Below, piece after piece: positions 15,437 to 25,091 of a stretch of DNA of 64,000 nt (within the stretch, counting starts at the first letter, position 1; every line of letters begins with the position of its first letter). The notes under the pieces were generated by a model, which searched no databases, was not told the origin of the DNA, and worked only from the letters and a program-made list of their open reading frames with translations. Both the position numbers and the translations under genes were made by a program. The DNA is from Flavobacteriales bacterium (lineage in GTDB: Bacteria; Bacteroidota; Bacteroidia; CAIKAF01), in assembly GCA_022402535.1 (NCBI GenBank), contig JAKRSD010000027.1, forward strand, positions 55,572-119,571, read 5' to 3'.

Positions 15437-16558
15437 ATGGCGCCTGAAATATTTTTTACCAATCAATCTGAATATACCGATTTATTTGACCGTCTCCGTA
15501 ATCTGTCTTTTTCCGGGCTGACTGCCCGGGTTGAAAAAAAGACGATGGTGTTTAAAAAACCGGCGGGCACTTCGCGGGGGGTAATGCACGACAAAACGGT
15601 GTGGTTTTTAACCGTCAGCGACGGCGATTTTACGGGAGTGGGAGAATGCGCCCCTTTGCCGGGCCTCAGTCCGGATTTTGCCACGGCCGAAGCCATGTTG
15701 CACGAAGTGGCCGAAACCATTGATGATTATGCCGACTGGCTGATGAATCTGGATGATTATCCTTCGGTGAAATTTGCGTTGGAAACCGCCCTGCTCGATT
15801 TAGATAATTACGGGAATAAAATTTTGTTTCCCTCCCGGTTTACCGAAGGCTCCGAAGCCATACAAATCAACGGACTGATCTGGATGGGCGAACCGGATGC
15901 CATGGTGCAGGAAATCAACCGCAAACTGGAACAGGGGTTCCGTGTGTTGAAAATGAAAGTGGGCGCATTGGATTTTGCCGAGGAATGTGGTATTCTGGAG
16001 CAAATCAGACAGCAATACGGTCCCGATGAAGTGGAAATCCGGTTGGATGCCAACGGGGCTTTTCGTCCGCGCGAAGCGCTCCGCAAATTGGAACAATTAT
16101 CCATGTATGATATTCACTCCATTGAGCAGCCCATAAAGGCCGGCAATTGGGACGAAATGTCGGAAATATGCCGCGAAAGTCCCATTCCTATAGCACTGGA
16201 TGAAGAATTAATCGGTATCACCACGGATGATGTGATGCGCGATATGTTGGAAACCATTCTGCCATCTTATGTGATTTTAAAACCGACTTTGTGTTCGGGT
16301 TTACAGGGCGCTGAAGATTGGATCGTAAACGCCGAAGAATTAGGGATAGGCTGGTGGGCCACTTCAGCCCTGGAAAGTAATATCGGGCTGAATGCGATTG
16401 CACAGTGGGTGTACACCAAACAGAATCCGGTGCCTCAGGGATTGGGAACCGGGGCTTTATTCCAAAAGAATTTCGATTGTCCATTGTTTCTGGAAGGAGA
16501 CATCATGCGGTATGACCCCGGCGTAAAGTGGAATTTATCCTGGTTGTTTGAAGCCTGA
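15437..16558 (+). CDS. menC: o-Succinylbenzoate synthase-like enolase-superfamily enzyme
   Basis: 373 residues from the ATG at 15437. The enolase-superfamily active site is complete: KxK (Lys172, Lys174), metal ligands Asp204 in RLDANG, Glu230 in SIEQP and Asp255 in LDEEL, and Lys282 in ILKPT. This K-x-K/D/E/D/K arrangement is that of MenC, which dehydrates SHCHC to o-succinylbenzoate in menaquinone synthesis; dipeptide epimerases share it, but the next gene is a MenE-like ligase 5 bp downstream, which favours MenC. The upstream extension of the ORF overlaps the divergent gene and is not used. Confidence 0.87.
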   Translation: MAPEIFFTNQSEYTDLFDRLRNLSFSGLTARVEKKTMVFKKPAGTSRGVMHDKTVWFLTVSDGDFTGVGECAPLPGLSPDFATAEAMLHEVAETIDDYADWLMNLDDYPSVKFALETALLDLDNYGNKILFPSRFTEGSEAIQINGLIWMGEPDAMVQEINRKLEQGFRVLKMKVGALDFAEECGILEQIRQQYGPDEVEIRLDANGAFRPREALRKLEQLSMYDIHSIEQPIKAGNWDEMSEICRESPIPIALDEELIGITTDDVMRDMLETILPSYVILKPTLCSGLQGAEDWIVNAEELGIGWWATSALESNIGLNAIAQWVYTKQNPVPQGLGTGALFQKNFDCPLFLEGDIMRYDPGVKWNLSWLFEA

Positions 16559-16563
16559 ACCTC

Positions 16564-17613
16564 ATGAAAAATATCCCGTACGAACGTTTTTCCAACTATA
16601 AGGTCAACTTCTCGTCGCACGCTTTTGTGCAGGAAGAAGCAGATCAGTTTATCCGTGAATTTACTTCTAATTCCGAAGAAGTGTTGTGTTATACATCGGG
16701 CAGTACGGGCATCCCCAAACCTTTGTGGATAAAGAAAAAACGAATGCTGCACAGTGCCCGTCGGACGGCTACTTATTTTCAGCTGGATGAATCTAAAACC
16801 GGACTGCTTTGTCTGCCGGCCAAATTTATCGGGGGACGTATGATGTTGGTGCGGGCTATGGTTTCGGGCATGAAAATCCATTCGGTGAAACCCGTTTTGA
16901 ATCCGTTGTTGGAGGATTTGGGATGCACCATTCATTTTGCCGCGTTCACTCCGGCTCAGGTTGCCGAAATGTTGAAAGAGGAAGTTTCCCGCAAACGTTT
17001 TTCAGAAATAGAGTCCGTTATCATTGGCGGTGCTGCCTTAAACCCGAAGTTGGAGCAGGAACTGACCACTTTTCCCAACGCCATTTATGTTACTTACGGC
17101 ATGACGGAAACGGTTTCGCACATTGCCCTGCGAAAAGTGGGAGAAACGCAATATACCTTGATTTCACCGGCCATTAGCATTGGGGTGAATGCGAAAGACT
17201 GTTTATGGATTCAGGACGAAAATTTATCCGATGAGGTTATTCAAACCGGAGATGTGGTAAAGCTCACTTCGCCCAATTCGTTTGAATGGTTGGGACGGGT
17301 AGATTTTGCCATTAATTCCGGAGGATTAAAAATTCATCCCGAGCAGGTGGAACAGAAGATTAGACGCCTTCCCGGATGGATTGACCGTTTGTTTTTTATT
17401 GCTTCCGTTCAGGATGCCACCTTTGGTGAAAGGCCCGTGTTAATCGTGGAAGAATCACCCGAAGGGGCGGATGTAAAAGACTTAAACAACGTGCTTGATA
17501 AATATGAAATGCCGGATAAAATATACGAAGTGCCCCAGTTTTTTTACACGTCGAACGGAAAACTGAACCGAACCGAAACCTTGAAGATGGCTTTACAATT
17601 ACATTCCCGATAA
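16564..17613 (+). CDS. menE: o-Succinylbenzoate-CoA ligase-like AMP-binding enzyme
   Basis: 349 residues, short for the acyl-adenylate family but usual for Bacteroidota MenE. It has the P-loop-like YTSGSTGIPKP (43-53), the A5 motif YVTYGMTET, and VVKLTSPNSFEWLGRVDFAINSG with the hinge Asp; the C-terminal lid ends GKLNRTETL with the conserved Lys. It would activate o-succinylbenzoate with ATP and CoA, the step after MenC. The start lies 5 bp past the menC stop, a clear operon. Other acyl-CoA ligase roles are possible but less likely in this context. Confidence 0.85.
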   Translation: MKNIPYERFSNYKVNFSSHAFVQEEADQFIREFTSNSEEVLCYTSGSTGIPKPLWIKKKRMLHSARRTATYFQLDESKTGLLCLPAKFIGGRMMLVRAMVSGMKIHSVKPVLNPLLEDLGCTIHFAAFTPAQVAEMLKEEVSRKRFSEIESVIIGGAALNPKLEQELTTFPNAIYVTYGMTETVSHIALRKVGETQYTLISPAISIGVNAKDCLWIQDENLSDEVIQTGDVVKLTSPNSFEWLGRVDFAINSGGLKIHPEQVEQKIRRLPGWIDRLFFIASVQDATFGERPVLIVEESPEGADVKDLNNVLDKYEMPDKIYEVPQFFYTSNGKLNRTETLKMALQLHSR

Positions 17614-17624
17614 ATCTGAATAAC

Positions 17625-18548
17625 ATGTTTGACACCCGATTTTTCTCTTCTGTGATGCTGCCGGTTATTCTTGCCCTCATTATGACGGGAATCGGCACTT
17701 CGCTCACTTTTTCGGATTTCAGAAATATATTCAGATTTCCCAGAGGGTTGATTGTGGGTTTGCTGGGGCAAATGGTGGCGCTTCCACTTTTTGCGCTTCT
17801 GGTGGCTTATTTAGCCCCGCTTTCCGATTCTATGAAGGTGGGCATCGTATTGGTGGCGGCCTGTCCGGGTGGGGCTACTTCCAACCTGATTGTACATTTA
17901 TTCCGCGGCAATGTGGCGATGAGTGTTTCCTTCACCATTGTCAACAGTTTTTTAACGCTGATATCCATTCCTGCCTGGGTATTGTTGGGTTTACATCTGT
18001 TCATGAAAACTACCCGCGAAGTTTCGCCTCCCGTGAATGATATGCTCATTCATGTATTGTTGATGACTGTAATTCCCTGCACTATCGGTATTTTATTGAA
18101 CCGTAAGTTTCCGTTAACCATCGCCAAAATGCGTAAAACGCTGGATATCATCATGCCCATTTTAATGGCTGTAGGCATGGTTGCAGCCATATTTTTTGAG
18201 AAAAAGGAAGATGAGGTATCCCTTTCCGCGGATTTGTTTTTACAGGTTTTACCTTGGGTTTTGCTGTTGAATCTGGGGGGATTGGTGCTGGGTTATCTGT
18301 TGGCCCGTGTATTTAAACTCGGCAACCGGAACCGCATGACCATTTCGGTGGAAGTAGGGATGCAAAACACCGGAATGGCCATAGCGCTCGCCACTTCAGT
18401 GTATATTTTGAACGATAGAACGATGGCTATTCCTGCTGCCGTGTATGCCATGTTTACCTTTTTTACGGCGGTGGGCTGGGCCGCACTTATCCGACGGAAA
18501 GCCTTGCTTCACACCTACCGAAACAGGAAAACAACCGGGCAAAATTAA
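17625..18548 (+). CDS. Bile acid:sodium symporter (BASS) family transporter
   Basis: 307 residues with about nine or ten hydrophobic segments. The family motifs ACPGGATSNL (near 83-92) and VGMQNTGMAIALA (near 245-257) place it in the BASS/SBF family of sodium-coupled organic anion transporters. An inner-membrane uptake system; substrate unknown (relatives carry bile acids, pyruvate, pantothenate or other acids). It begins 12 bp after menE and is probably read through from the men operon. Confidence 0.87.
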   Translation: MFDTRFFSSVMLPVILALIMTGIGTSLTFSDFRNIFRFPRGLIVGLLGQMVALPLFALLVAYLAPLSDSMKVGIVLVAACPGGATSNLIVHLFRGNVAMSVSFTIVNSFLTLISIPAWVLLGLHLFMKTTREVSPPVNDMLIHVLLMTVIPCTIGILLNRKFPLTIAKMRKTLDIIMPILMAVGMVAAIFFEKKEDEVSLSADLFLQVLPWVLLLNLGGLVLGYLLARVFKLGNRNRMTISVEVGMQNTGMAIALATSVYILNDRTMAIPAAVYAMFTFFTAVGWAALIRRKALLHTYRNRKTTGQN

Positions 18549-18571
18549 GTTTACAATTCCTGCCTAAATTC

Positions 18572-18579
18572 TATATTTG
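18572..18579 (+). promoter_or_regulatory. TATATTTG element upstream of DUF445 gene
   Basis: Matches TAnnTTTG with a TTTA 18 bp upstream; the ATG at 18617 leaves a 37-nt leader. Confidence 0.4.
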
Positions 18580-18616
18580 CCACATTGAGAGAAGGAGCAT
18601 TAATTAAACTGGGAAA

Positions 18617-19213
18617 ATGAAGTACATTTTGTTACCGCTAATTGCGGGACTTATCGGATGGTTTACGAATTACATAGCCGTTTTAATGCTTTTCAGGCCG
18701 CGTTATCCCGTAAAGTTTTTGGGGTTGTCGTTTCAGGGGATTTTTCCCAAGCGGCAAAAATACCTCGCGGAACAATTGGGAAATCTGGTGGCCGATGAAT
18801 TGCTCTCCTCGGGAGATATCAAAGAAAGGCTTTTGGGCGGAAGTAATCTGGATGATATCATTGGCCTCATAGAGTATAAAATCGATGATTATCTGCTGAA
18901 TACTTTTCCAGAAAAATATCCGATTACTTCCATCTTTTTCGGGGCTAAACGCAAAGCACAGATTAAAGCCGATTTATTGGAAGAAGTGCACACGGCGGTT
19001 CCGGCGCTCATTTCAGATTATGCCGATAAAATAGATTCTCGTATCGACATTAAAGATATGGTGCGCGAGAAAGTGGAAGCCCTTGACCCGCTCATGCTCG
19101 AAAAACTCCTCAATTCCATTTTGAAAAAAGAATTCCGATTTATTGAAATTATCGGCGCGGTACTGGGGGTGCTTATCGGAATCATTCAGGTGTTGATTTC
19201 TATTCTTTTGTAA
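18617..19213 (+). CDS. DUF445 family membrane protein
   Basis: 198 residues. The N-terminal IAGLIGWFTNYIAVLMLFRP and GIFPKRQ motifs are diagnostic of DUF445 (YheB-like). A single hydrophobic segment lies at each end with an amphipathic, charged middle. This is the short family form. Biological role unknown. The next gene follows after 10 bp. Confidence 0.83.
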   Translation: MKYILLPLIAGLIGWFTNYIAVLMLFRPRYPVKFLGLSFQGIFPKRQKYLAEQLGNLVADELLSSGDIKERLLGGSNLDDIIGLIEYKIDDYLLNTFPEKYPITSIFFGAKRKAQIKADLLEEVHTAVPALISDYADKIDSRIDIKDMVREKVEALDPLMLEKLLNSILKKEFRFIEIIGAVLGVLIGIIQVLISILL

Positions 19214-19223
19214 CCCGTTTCGT

Positions 19224-20279
19224 ATGAGAAATTATATCCCTTTCCTCGCTTTTGTTTGCCTTCTTTTTTCTGTAAATGTTTCTGCCCAGCAGATCAAAAC
19301 CCGCTTAATCAAAGTTGATTATGGTGAAAGTGGAGCAATCACTTGGGAAGAAATTATTTCGGCCCCCAACGAAAACATCCGCCGACTGTTGATGGAAGAA
19401 ACCCGTAAATTTCTTATCCCGGAGTCTTTTCAGGCATACCGAAGCCTGGAGGATATCAAAAAAACTCAGGGCCTAAAGATTAATCCTAAAGTGAAAGAAT
19501 TGCTTGAAGAGTGTCCCGAATGTAATTCTGTAGAATCGGTTGGAATTTCGCCCGTGTATGATATTGTTTCGATCTCTTACACTTCTTCTGAATTTTGTTG
19601 CGGAGCCCATGGAATTTACGGTTCGGTGACCAAAAATTTTCAAATCTCTACAGGAAAATCGTTAGCATTGAGTGATGTATTTAAACCCGGATATGAAGCC
19701 TATTTCAAAAAAATGGGTGAAGAAATAATCCGAAAAGAAAATCAGGTTCCCCAAGGCGAAACGCTTGCCGATTATGGATATGATGGATTTTCTGATGGAT
19801 TTGTACTGCCTGAAAATGTGGAATTTCATGATCAAGGGATATTTTTTTATTACAATCCCTATGAAGTGGGGCCTTGGGCTATGTCGCCTCCCGAATTTGA
19901 ATTAACCTATGCCGAAGTGAAAGACTTCATAAAGCCTGAAGGGCCTTTGGGCACCGTATTGAAAACACTGGAAAAACCACAGACAAACATTTCTACAGGC
20001 GTATATAAAGGAACTATTCGCGGCGATTTAAAAATTACCATGTCCCTTTCGGGAAATAATACGCTTTCGGGGTATTATTACTACGAATCGCAGGGGCCCG
20101 ACAAAAAAATAAAACTCACGGGGCAGCGGAACGGTGCGAATGTTACGCTGACCGAATCGGTAAATGATAAAATCACCGGAACGTTTGATTTGCAGTTTGC
20201 TGCAGATGGCAATTCAGCCTCGGGTTCGTGGATTGGTTCAAAAGGACAAAAATTAGCGGTGTCGCTCAAAAAACAATAA
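19224..20279 (+). CDS. Secreted DUF3298 (RsiV-like) domain protein
   Basis: 351 residues with a signal peptide ending VSAQ. The central region (about 100-235) resembles DUF3298/RsiV, with SSEFCCGAHG, a calcium- or ligand-type beta domain, and LTYAEVKDFI. The last ~100 residues are a Gly/Ser/Thr-rich beta domain (GTIRGDLKITMSL, GSWIGSKGQ). Likely periplasmic or outer-membrane associated. RsiV proteins sense lysozyme as anti-sigma factors; this protein has no cytoplasmic anti-sigma part, so that role is not implied. Confidence 0.7.
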   Translation: MRNYIPFLAFVCLLFSVNVSAQQIKTRLIKVDYGESGAITWEEIISAPNENIRRLLMEETRKFLIPESFQAYRSLEDIKKTQGLKINPKVKELLEECPECNSVESVGISPVYDIVSISYTSSEFCCGAHGIYGSVTKNFQISTGKSLALSDVFKPGYEAYFKKMGEEIIRKENQVPQGETLADYGYDGFSDGFVLPENVEFHDQGIFFYYNPYEVGPWAMSPPEFELTYAEVKDFIKPEGPLGTVLKTLEKPQTNISTGVYKGTIRGDLKITMSLSGNNTLSGYYYYESQGPDKKIKLTGQRNGANVTLTESVNDKITGTFDLQFAADGNSASGSWIGSKGQKLAVSLKKQ

Positions 20280-20280
20280 C

Positions 20281-21258
20281 ATGGAGTTTTTCCTGAAATC
20301 GGATTTTCCTAAAGCGCCTTTTTCCATTACCCACAAGGAAAAGATGCTGTTGATAGGCTCCTGTTTCACTTCGAATGTGGGGGTTCAGCTGGAAGATTTG
20401 CGTTTTCGGGTGATGCACAATCCCACGGGCATTCTCTTTGATCCGTATAGTGTAATCCGGCATTTGCTCTTCGCGCTGCATCAAACCATACTGGAAGAAA
20501 AAGATTGGGCGCAGCACGACGAAGTGTGGCATAGTTTTCATTTTCACACCGATTTTTCGTCCGTACATAAAAGCGAATCGGTTGAGCGCGTAAATAGGGC
20601 TATTCTGGAAACCGGTGCTTTTTTAAAAAAGGCGGATATTTTATTTGTGACATTGGGTTCGGCGTATTATTACCGCCTGCAAGAAACCGGAGAAGCCGTA
20701 GCCAATTGCCATCGTTTTCCTGCGGCTACATTTACCAAACATTTGGCCGAAACGTCTGATATTGAACATGAATTTGTTTCCCTGCTTACCGAAATCCGAA
20801 ACATAAACCCCGGGCTGAAAGTGGTGTTTACGGTGAGTCCCGTGCGCCACAGCCGCGAAGGAGTGGTGAACAACAACCGGAGCAAAGCCCGTTTGTTGGA
20901 AGCCGTACACCGCATATGCGAAAGAATGCCCGATGTATTTTATTTTCCGGCATACGAAATTGTAATTGACATTCTGCGCGATTACCGTTTTTATGATGTG
21001 GATATGGTGCATCCCAATTACCAGGCCACCCGATATGTTTTTGAGCAGTTTAAAAATGTGTTTTTTTCGGAAGAAAGTCTTGCCCTATGTTCGCGTATCA
21101 AAGAGGTGGTAACGGCTTACCGGCATAAACCCAATTTTGCGGAAACGGAAGCCCACCGCAAATTTATGGCTGCCAATCTTGAAAAAATTATCCAATTAGA
21201 AAAGGAAGTTCCCCAAGCCGACTGGCAGGCGCTTAAAGCCTATTTTGAAGGGAAATAA
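20281..21258 (+). CDS. GSCFA domain protein
   Basis: 325 residues. LLIGSCFTSNVG (about 21-32) contains the family-defining GSCF(A/T) motif of GSCFA proteins, an SGNH-like hydrolase family common in Bacteroidota; HNPTGILFDPYS, VTLGSAYYY and TVSPVRH follow in the usual order. The Ser in GSCF and a C-terminal DxVHPNY (VDMVHPN) fit a hydrolase triad. Substrate unknown. Starts 1 bp after the upstream stop. Confidence 0.87.
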   Translation: MEFFLKSDFPKAPFSITHKEKMLLIGSCFTSNVGVQLEDLRFRVMHNPTGILFDPYSVIRHLLFALHQTILEEKDWAQHDEVWHSFHFHTDFSSVHKSESVERVNRAILETGAFLKKADILFVTLGSAYYYRLQETGEAVANCHRFPAATFTKHLAETSDIEHEFVSLLTEIRNINPGLKVVFTVSPVRHSREGVVNNNRSKARLLEAVHRICERMPDVFYFPAYEIVIDILRDYRFYDVDMVHPNYQATRYVFEQFKNVFFSEESLALCSRIKEVVTAYRHKPNFAETEAHRKFMAANLEKIIQLEKEVPQADWQALKAYFEGK

Positions 21259-21264
21259 AACGAT

Positions 21265-21816
21265 TTACTTTATTTTCGGAATCACCACATAGCGGTAAAA
21301 AAGTCCGAAAATCAGCAGTACCAGTCCGAATATTCCGGTGTAATACACCCAGTCTAACGAAATGCCCATCGGAAAATCGGTCTGAAGCTGATAAAGCGCC
21401 CAATACATAATATCCAGGGATAAAACGGTAACGGCAATAAACAAAATGGAACCGATATTTCCGGTGTGAATCATCCGGCGGCATTGACTTATTTTTTGGC
21501 TTAAATCCTGTCCGTTTTTTCCGGAGTTTTTGATGTAATATTGATAATCGGGATAAGCCTGCCGGTAAAATTTAAACGCAAAATAGCCTTCGGCCCGGAT
21601 AAAGCGCAATTCAATTACCGTGGCGGCATCCGGATTTTTTTCTTTCAGAATCTGATCGGCCAGAAACAAGGAAACGGCATGATTGCCCGCTTCATAATTT
21701 TCTTTCGCCAGGTTCACCAGCGTCTGCGTTTCCAGATGATGGTTATTTTTCCATGCTTTTTCAAGCTCCGTAAGTCCTTTATTTTCGAACAGGGGCGTAG
21801 TTTGCTGTGTAGTCAT
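21265..21816 (-). CDS. Two-helix membrane protein with TPR-like N-terminus
   Basis: 183 residues. The first ~110 are helical with pairs such as LAKENYEAGNHAVSLFLADQIL and AEGYFAFKFYRQAYPDY, resembling TPR-type helices. Two transmembrane segments follow (about 120-138 and 153-172) with a short basic tail. Not recognised. Its ATG overlaps the mutA stop by 1 bp (TAATG), so it is translationally coupled to mutA; a functional link is inferred only from that. Confidence 0.65.
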   Translation of the reverse strand: MTTQQTTPLFENKGLTELEKAWKNNHHLETQTLVNLAKENYEAGNHAVSLFLADQILKEKNPDAATVIELRFIRAEGYFAFKFYRQAYPDYQYYIKNSGKNGQDLSQKISQCRRMIHTGNIGSILFIAVTVLSLDIMYWALYQLQTDFPMGISLDWVYYTGIFGLVLLIFGLFYRYVVIPKIK

Positions 21817-23327
21817 TATTGCAGATCGTCTTTTGCGGTACTTTCCATTTCGTTCCGCATGTTTTCTGTTTCAGATTTAATTTTTGCGTCTTCCAGCTTT
21901 TCAGCCAGCCGCCATTTTTTTATCGGCATCACTTTCAATTCTTCATTCAGCACCACGGGAATGGGAGCCAGTTCCGTTTTGCCCGAAAGCCTGTCGTCTT
22001 TGTAAGGAAATTTATTCACGCCCACAAGCACTTTTTTAGATTCCGTGAACAACTTACGGTCGCGAGTGGATTGCTCTTCAATCACACCCTGTATAAATTT
22101 CTGATTCAACGATTCAATGTATCCGCCTTTCCGTTCACATTCCGTAAACCATTTCCAGGCAGAATCAATCAGTTTGTCGGTGAGGTTTTCAATGTAATAG
22201 GAACCCGCTGCGGGGTCGGTTACCTGCGTCATTTTACTTTCGTGCTTCAGCAGATGATACACGTTAGACGCCAGTCTCAGCGATCCGGAACGGCTGTTTT
22301 TAAACGTACCGTCGTGCGCCTGAATGGTCAGGGAATCGCATCCGCCCGCCAAAGCGGCCATGCCTTCTGCCGTTAACCGGAGCAGGTTGTTGTATTCGTC
22401 AAACGAGGTTTTATTGCGTTGGGCGGTGATTACATGTATATGCGGAAACACATCACCCAATTCGAACGACTCGGCCCAAGTGGCCCACAACACACGGAAT
22501 GCCCGTAGTTTAGCAATGGATGTAAAATAATCTTCCGCATTCACTGACAGGGTAATTTCTAGGGTATTCACCAAATCGGCAACGGAAACGCCTTTATCAC
22601 TCAGAATATGCGCATATTCGGTGAGTTTGGCCAGCACAAAACCCAGTTCCATGCCGGCGGTGGCGCCTGCTTCGTGAAAAGCCGAACCGTCCACATGCAC
22701 CATTTTCATTTTGGGGAGCGATTCTTTTCCAAACTCGATCAACGATTTCAGTATACTCACCGATTCATTCAGGCTGTGGTTGTAATTGCCTTTGAAGGCC
22801 AGTTCGCCCAGAAAATCATTGCCAATGCTTCCTTTTACGGAGTCTGCCGCAATATTGCGTTGGTTAAGTTCATCGGCCAGCACAAAGGCAAAAGCAGCGT
22901 TTGATTCGCCAAAATCCACATGAAGTGATACCTTATTGAAATCTACCGCCGAAAGCAGATGAGCCAGCTCATTGTCATTGCCGAAATGGTCAGAAACTAA
23001 TGCAATTTCATTCACCCCATGCGCTGTGGCTTCTTTGATAAGCCCGGCGGCTTTCATGAATTTTTCAATGCCGATGCGGCTTCTGAGTTTAGGAAAGGAG
23101 GAAACAGAAAACCCGTTCACATAAGGAAAATGGCCGGGAACGGATTCTTTAAAATCAAGGTGTTCCAAATCCGAATAATCGTAATAGGCACTCAGGGTAA
23201 AACCGTCCGGTTTTTCGGTAAAGAGGGCTTTAAGCTCTTCTTCAGAAGCAGCCTTTTTAATTTTATTCAGCCAGCTTTGTTTATCAACAGATTCAAATTC
23301 AGAAAAATCCAGGTTAGAATCGCTCAT
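21816..23327 (-). CDS. mutA: Methylmalonyl-CoA mutase small (beta) subunit
   Basis: 503 residues of the methylmalonyl-CoA mutase barrel domain: PYVNGFSVSSFP, ITAQRNKTSFDEYNNLLR, GGCDSLTIQAHDG, and MTQVTDPAAGSYYIENLT. It ends shortly after the barrel and lacks the C-terminal B12-binding domain with DxHxxG, as expected for the non-catalytic small subunit. The large subunit mutB normally lies directly downstream; here the downstream gene is a small membrane protein instead and no mutB is in the window. It would form a heterodimer converting succinyl-CoA and methylmalonyl-CoA if mutB is elsewhere. Confidence 0.87.
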   Translation of the reverse strand: MSDSNLDFSEFESVDKQSWLNKIKKAASEEELKALFTEKPDGFTLSAYYDYSDLEHLDFKESVPGHFPYVNGFSVSSFPKLRSRIGIEKFMKAAGLIKEATAHGVNEIALVSDHFGNDNELAHLLSAVDFNKVSLHVDFGESNAAFAFVLADELNQRNIAADSVKGSIGNDFLGELAFKGNYNHSLNESVSILKSLIEFGKESLPKMKMVHVDGSAFHEAGATAGMELGFVLAKLTEYAHILSDKGVSVADLVNTLEITLSVNAEDYFTSIAKLRAFRVLWATWAESFELGDVFPHIHVITAQRNKTSFDEYNNLLRLTAEGMAALAGGCDSLTIQAHDGTFKNSRSGSLRLASNVYHLLKHESKMTQVTDPAAGSYYIENLTDKLIDSAWKWFTECERKGGYIESLNQKFIQGVIEEQSTRDRKLFTESKKVLVGVNKFPYKDDRLSGKTELAPIPVVLNEELKVMPIKKWRLAEKLEDAKIKSETENMRNEMESTAKDDLQ

Positions 23328-23339
23328 AGCGTATATTTA

Positions 23340-24287
23340 TCAGGCGGTTACGGCTTCGTTTTTTTCTTTGCTGAGGTTCTCTTTTTCAGCCTGGGCTTTT
23401 TTCATCAACCCAATTTTTGAAGGACTTCCGAAAACGTAGAAAAACTTTTCTTTCAGCGTGGTAGCCCGTTTCACGTCGTGATAGATGTCTTTTATTTCGT
23501 GAAAATTCAGATAAATGGGATTTGCCGAATAGGGGATAGGTGTGGTCAGTCCGTATATCGCAGTTTCTTCTTCGGGTTGATAGGTGCCGAACATTCTGTC
23601 CCAGATGATAAAGGTGGCGCCGTAATTTTTATCGAGGTATTTTTCCTGCGAACCATGGTGAACACGGTGGTTAGAAGGCGTTGCAATTAAATATTCAATC
23701 CAGGGATGTAGTTTGGGAACATATTCGGTATGCACCCAAAACTGAAACAATACGGCAATCTGATTGGCTACAAAGAAAATCAACGGATGAAAACCCATAA
23801 AGGCCATCGGCAGTAAAAAAACAATTTTAAACTGCTGTATCCAAGATAGTCGGAAGGATACGGCAAGGTTATATTTATTACCGCTGTGGTGTGTGATGTG
23901 TGTACACCACCAAAAACGTTGTTCATGCGAAATGCGGTGCGCCCAGTAACTGCACAAATCCAACAGCACATAAGCGGGAAAAAACATCCACCAGTAAAGG
24001 CCCATTCTCCACGGAACCAAATTGTAGATAAGCACCACCATGTAAAACAGTAATATTTTGGTGAGCAGGTTACTTACAATATTTCCCAGACCCACAAAAA
24101 TAGACCCCATAAGTTCCCGGTTTTGATAAATATCCCGGTCTTCTTTCCGGGCTATGATGTATTCAATCCCGGTAAACAAAAGCATGATAGGAACAGCCCA
24201 GATGATAAGCGGCGGCACATTATCGTCAATTTTTAGCAGGATATCCATAGGGATTTTGTCAGCGCCGATAATGGTGTTTAAAAACAT
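23340..24287 (-). CDS. Sterol desaturase / fatty acid hydroxylase family membrane protein
   Basis: 315 residues from the ATG at 24287; the longer frame uses a TTG and is less likely. Hydrophobic N-terminal half with three or four membrane segments, then the histidine-rich di-iron motifs: HRISH, THITHHSG and NHRVHHG. The family inserts hydroxyl groups or double bonds into lipids. The substrate is unknown. It lies 12 bp upstream of mutA on the same strand. A longer paralog lies at 52076-53314. Confidence 0.86.
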   Translation of the reverse strand: MFLNTIIGADKIPMDILLKIDDNVPPLIIWAVPIMLLFTGIEYIIARKEDRDIYQNRELMGSIFVGLGNIVSNLLTKILLFYMVVLIYNLVPWRMGLYWWMFFPAYVLLDLCSYWAHRISHEQRFWWCTHITHHSGNKYNLAVSFRLSWIQQFKIVFLLPMAFMGFHPLIFFVANQIAVLFQFWVHTEYVPKLHPWIEYLIATPSNHRVHHGSQEKYLDKNYGATFIIWDRMFGTYQPEEETAIYGLTTPIPYSANPIYLNFHEIKDIYHDVKRATTLKEKFFYVFGSPSKIGLMKKAQAEKENLSKEKNEAVTA

Positions 24288-24371
24288 ATTCAAAACAATT
24301 TTACGGGGCAAAAATAACGGTTTTAATCGGGGCGGCAAGATTATGCTTCCGAATCACTCAAATTGAGGAGG

Positions 24372-24977
24372 TTATTTTGAAGAAAGGGTTTCATGTAGGC
24401 TTTGTACGCGGGCTTTCATGCTTTTTAAATCGGTATTTTCAATGACATAATCCGCGAGCGGTATTTTTTCTTCATCCGCCCATTGGGCTTCCATGCGTTT
24501 CAGTACCTGTTCACGGGTTACATGGTCGCGCTGCATCACCCGTTCTATGCGTACTTCGGCGGGTGCAGTTACCAAAATGTTTTTTTGAAAATTTTTATAC
24601 ACGCCTGTTTCAAACAGAATGGCAGCCTCATTGATGATGTATGGGGCCTGTACATGAGCCTGATAAAATGCGGCAAATCGGTTTCTCACTTCCGGATGTA
24701 CGATGGCATTGACCGTTTCGCGTTTTTCAGGGGCATTAAATATGATTTCCGACAACCGTTCCCGGTTCAGTTTCCCATAAGGAAACAGGTTTTCACTCAG
24801 GGCCTGATTCAGTTGTTGCTGTATGTGGACATCTTCATACACTTTTTTGGCTTCCTCATCACTGTAAAACACAGGAATACCGAGCTCTTCAAAGAGTTTG
24901 GCCACGGTAGATTTTCCGCTTCCTATTCCGCCGGTAAGTCCGACTAATTTGGGCATGTGGAAAGTGTTATCAGCCAT
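24372..24977 (-). CDS. coaE: Dephospho-CoA kinase
   Basis: 201 residues from the ATG at 24977; a second ATG at 24956 starts at MPKLVGL and is equally possible. P-loop GGIGSGKS (16-23), then YSDEEAKKVYE, IVHPEVRNRF and VTAPAEVRIERVMQRD are typical of CoaE, which phosphorylates dephospho-CoA in the last step of coenzyme A synthesis. Length is normal. The ORF extends to 25076 but that part overlaps the space needed for the divergent gene's promoter. Confidence 0.92.
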   Translation of the reverse strand: MADNTFHMPKLVGLTGGIGSGKSTVAKLFEELGIPVFYSDEEAKKVYEDVHIQQQLNQALSENLFPYGKLNRERLSEIIFNAPEKRETVNAIVHPEVRNRFAAFYQAHVQAPYIINEAAILFETGVYKNFQKNILVTAPAEVRIERVMQRDHVTREQVLKRMEAQWADEEKIPLADYVIENTDLKSMKARVQSLHETLSSK

Positions 24978-25091
24978 GCAACGATTTTTCGTGTTAATGT
25001 CCAGTAAATTAGGCCTACGAATGTATGCTTTTTTGGTGGTATCAAAACAACCGGCTACTTTCAAAGCCTCTTTCAAAAGCGTTTTTCAAGC

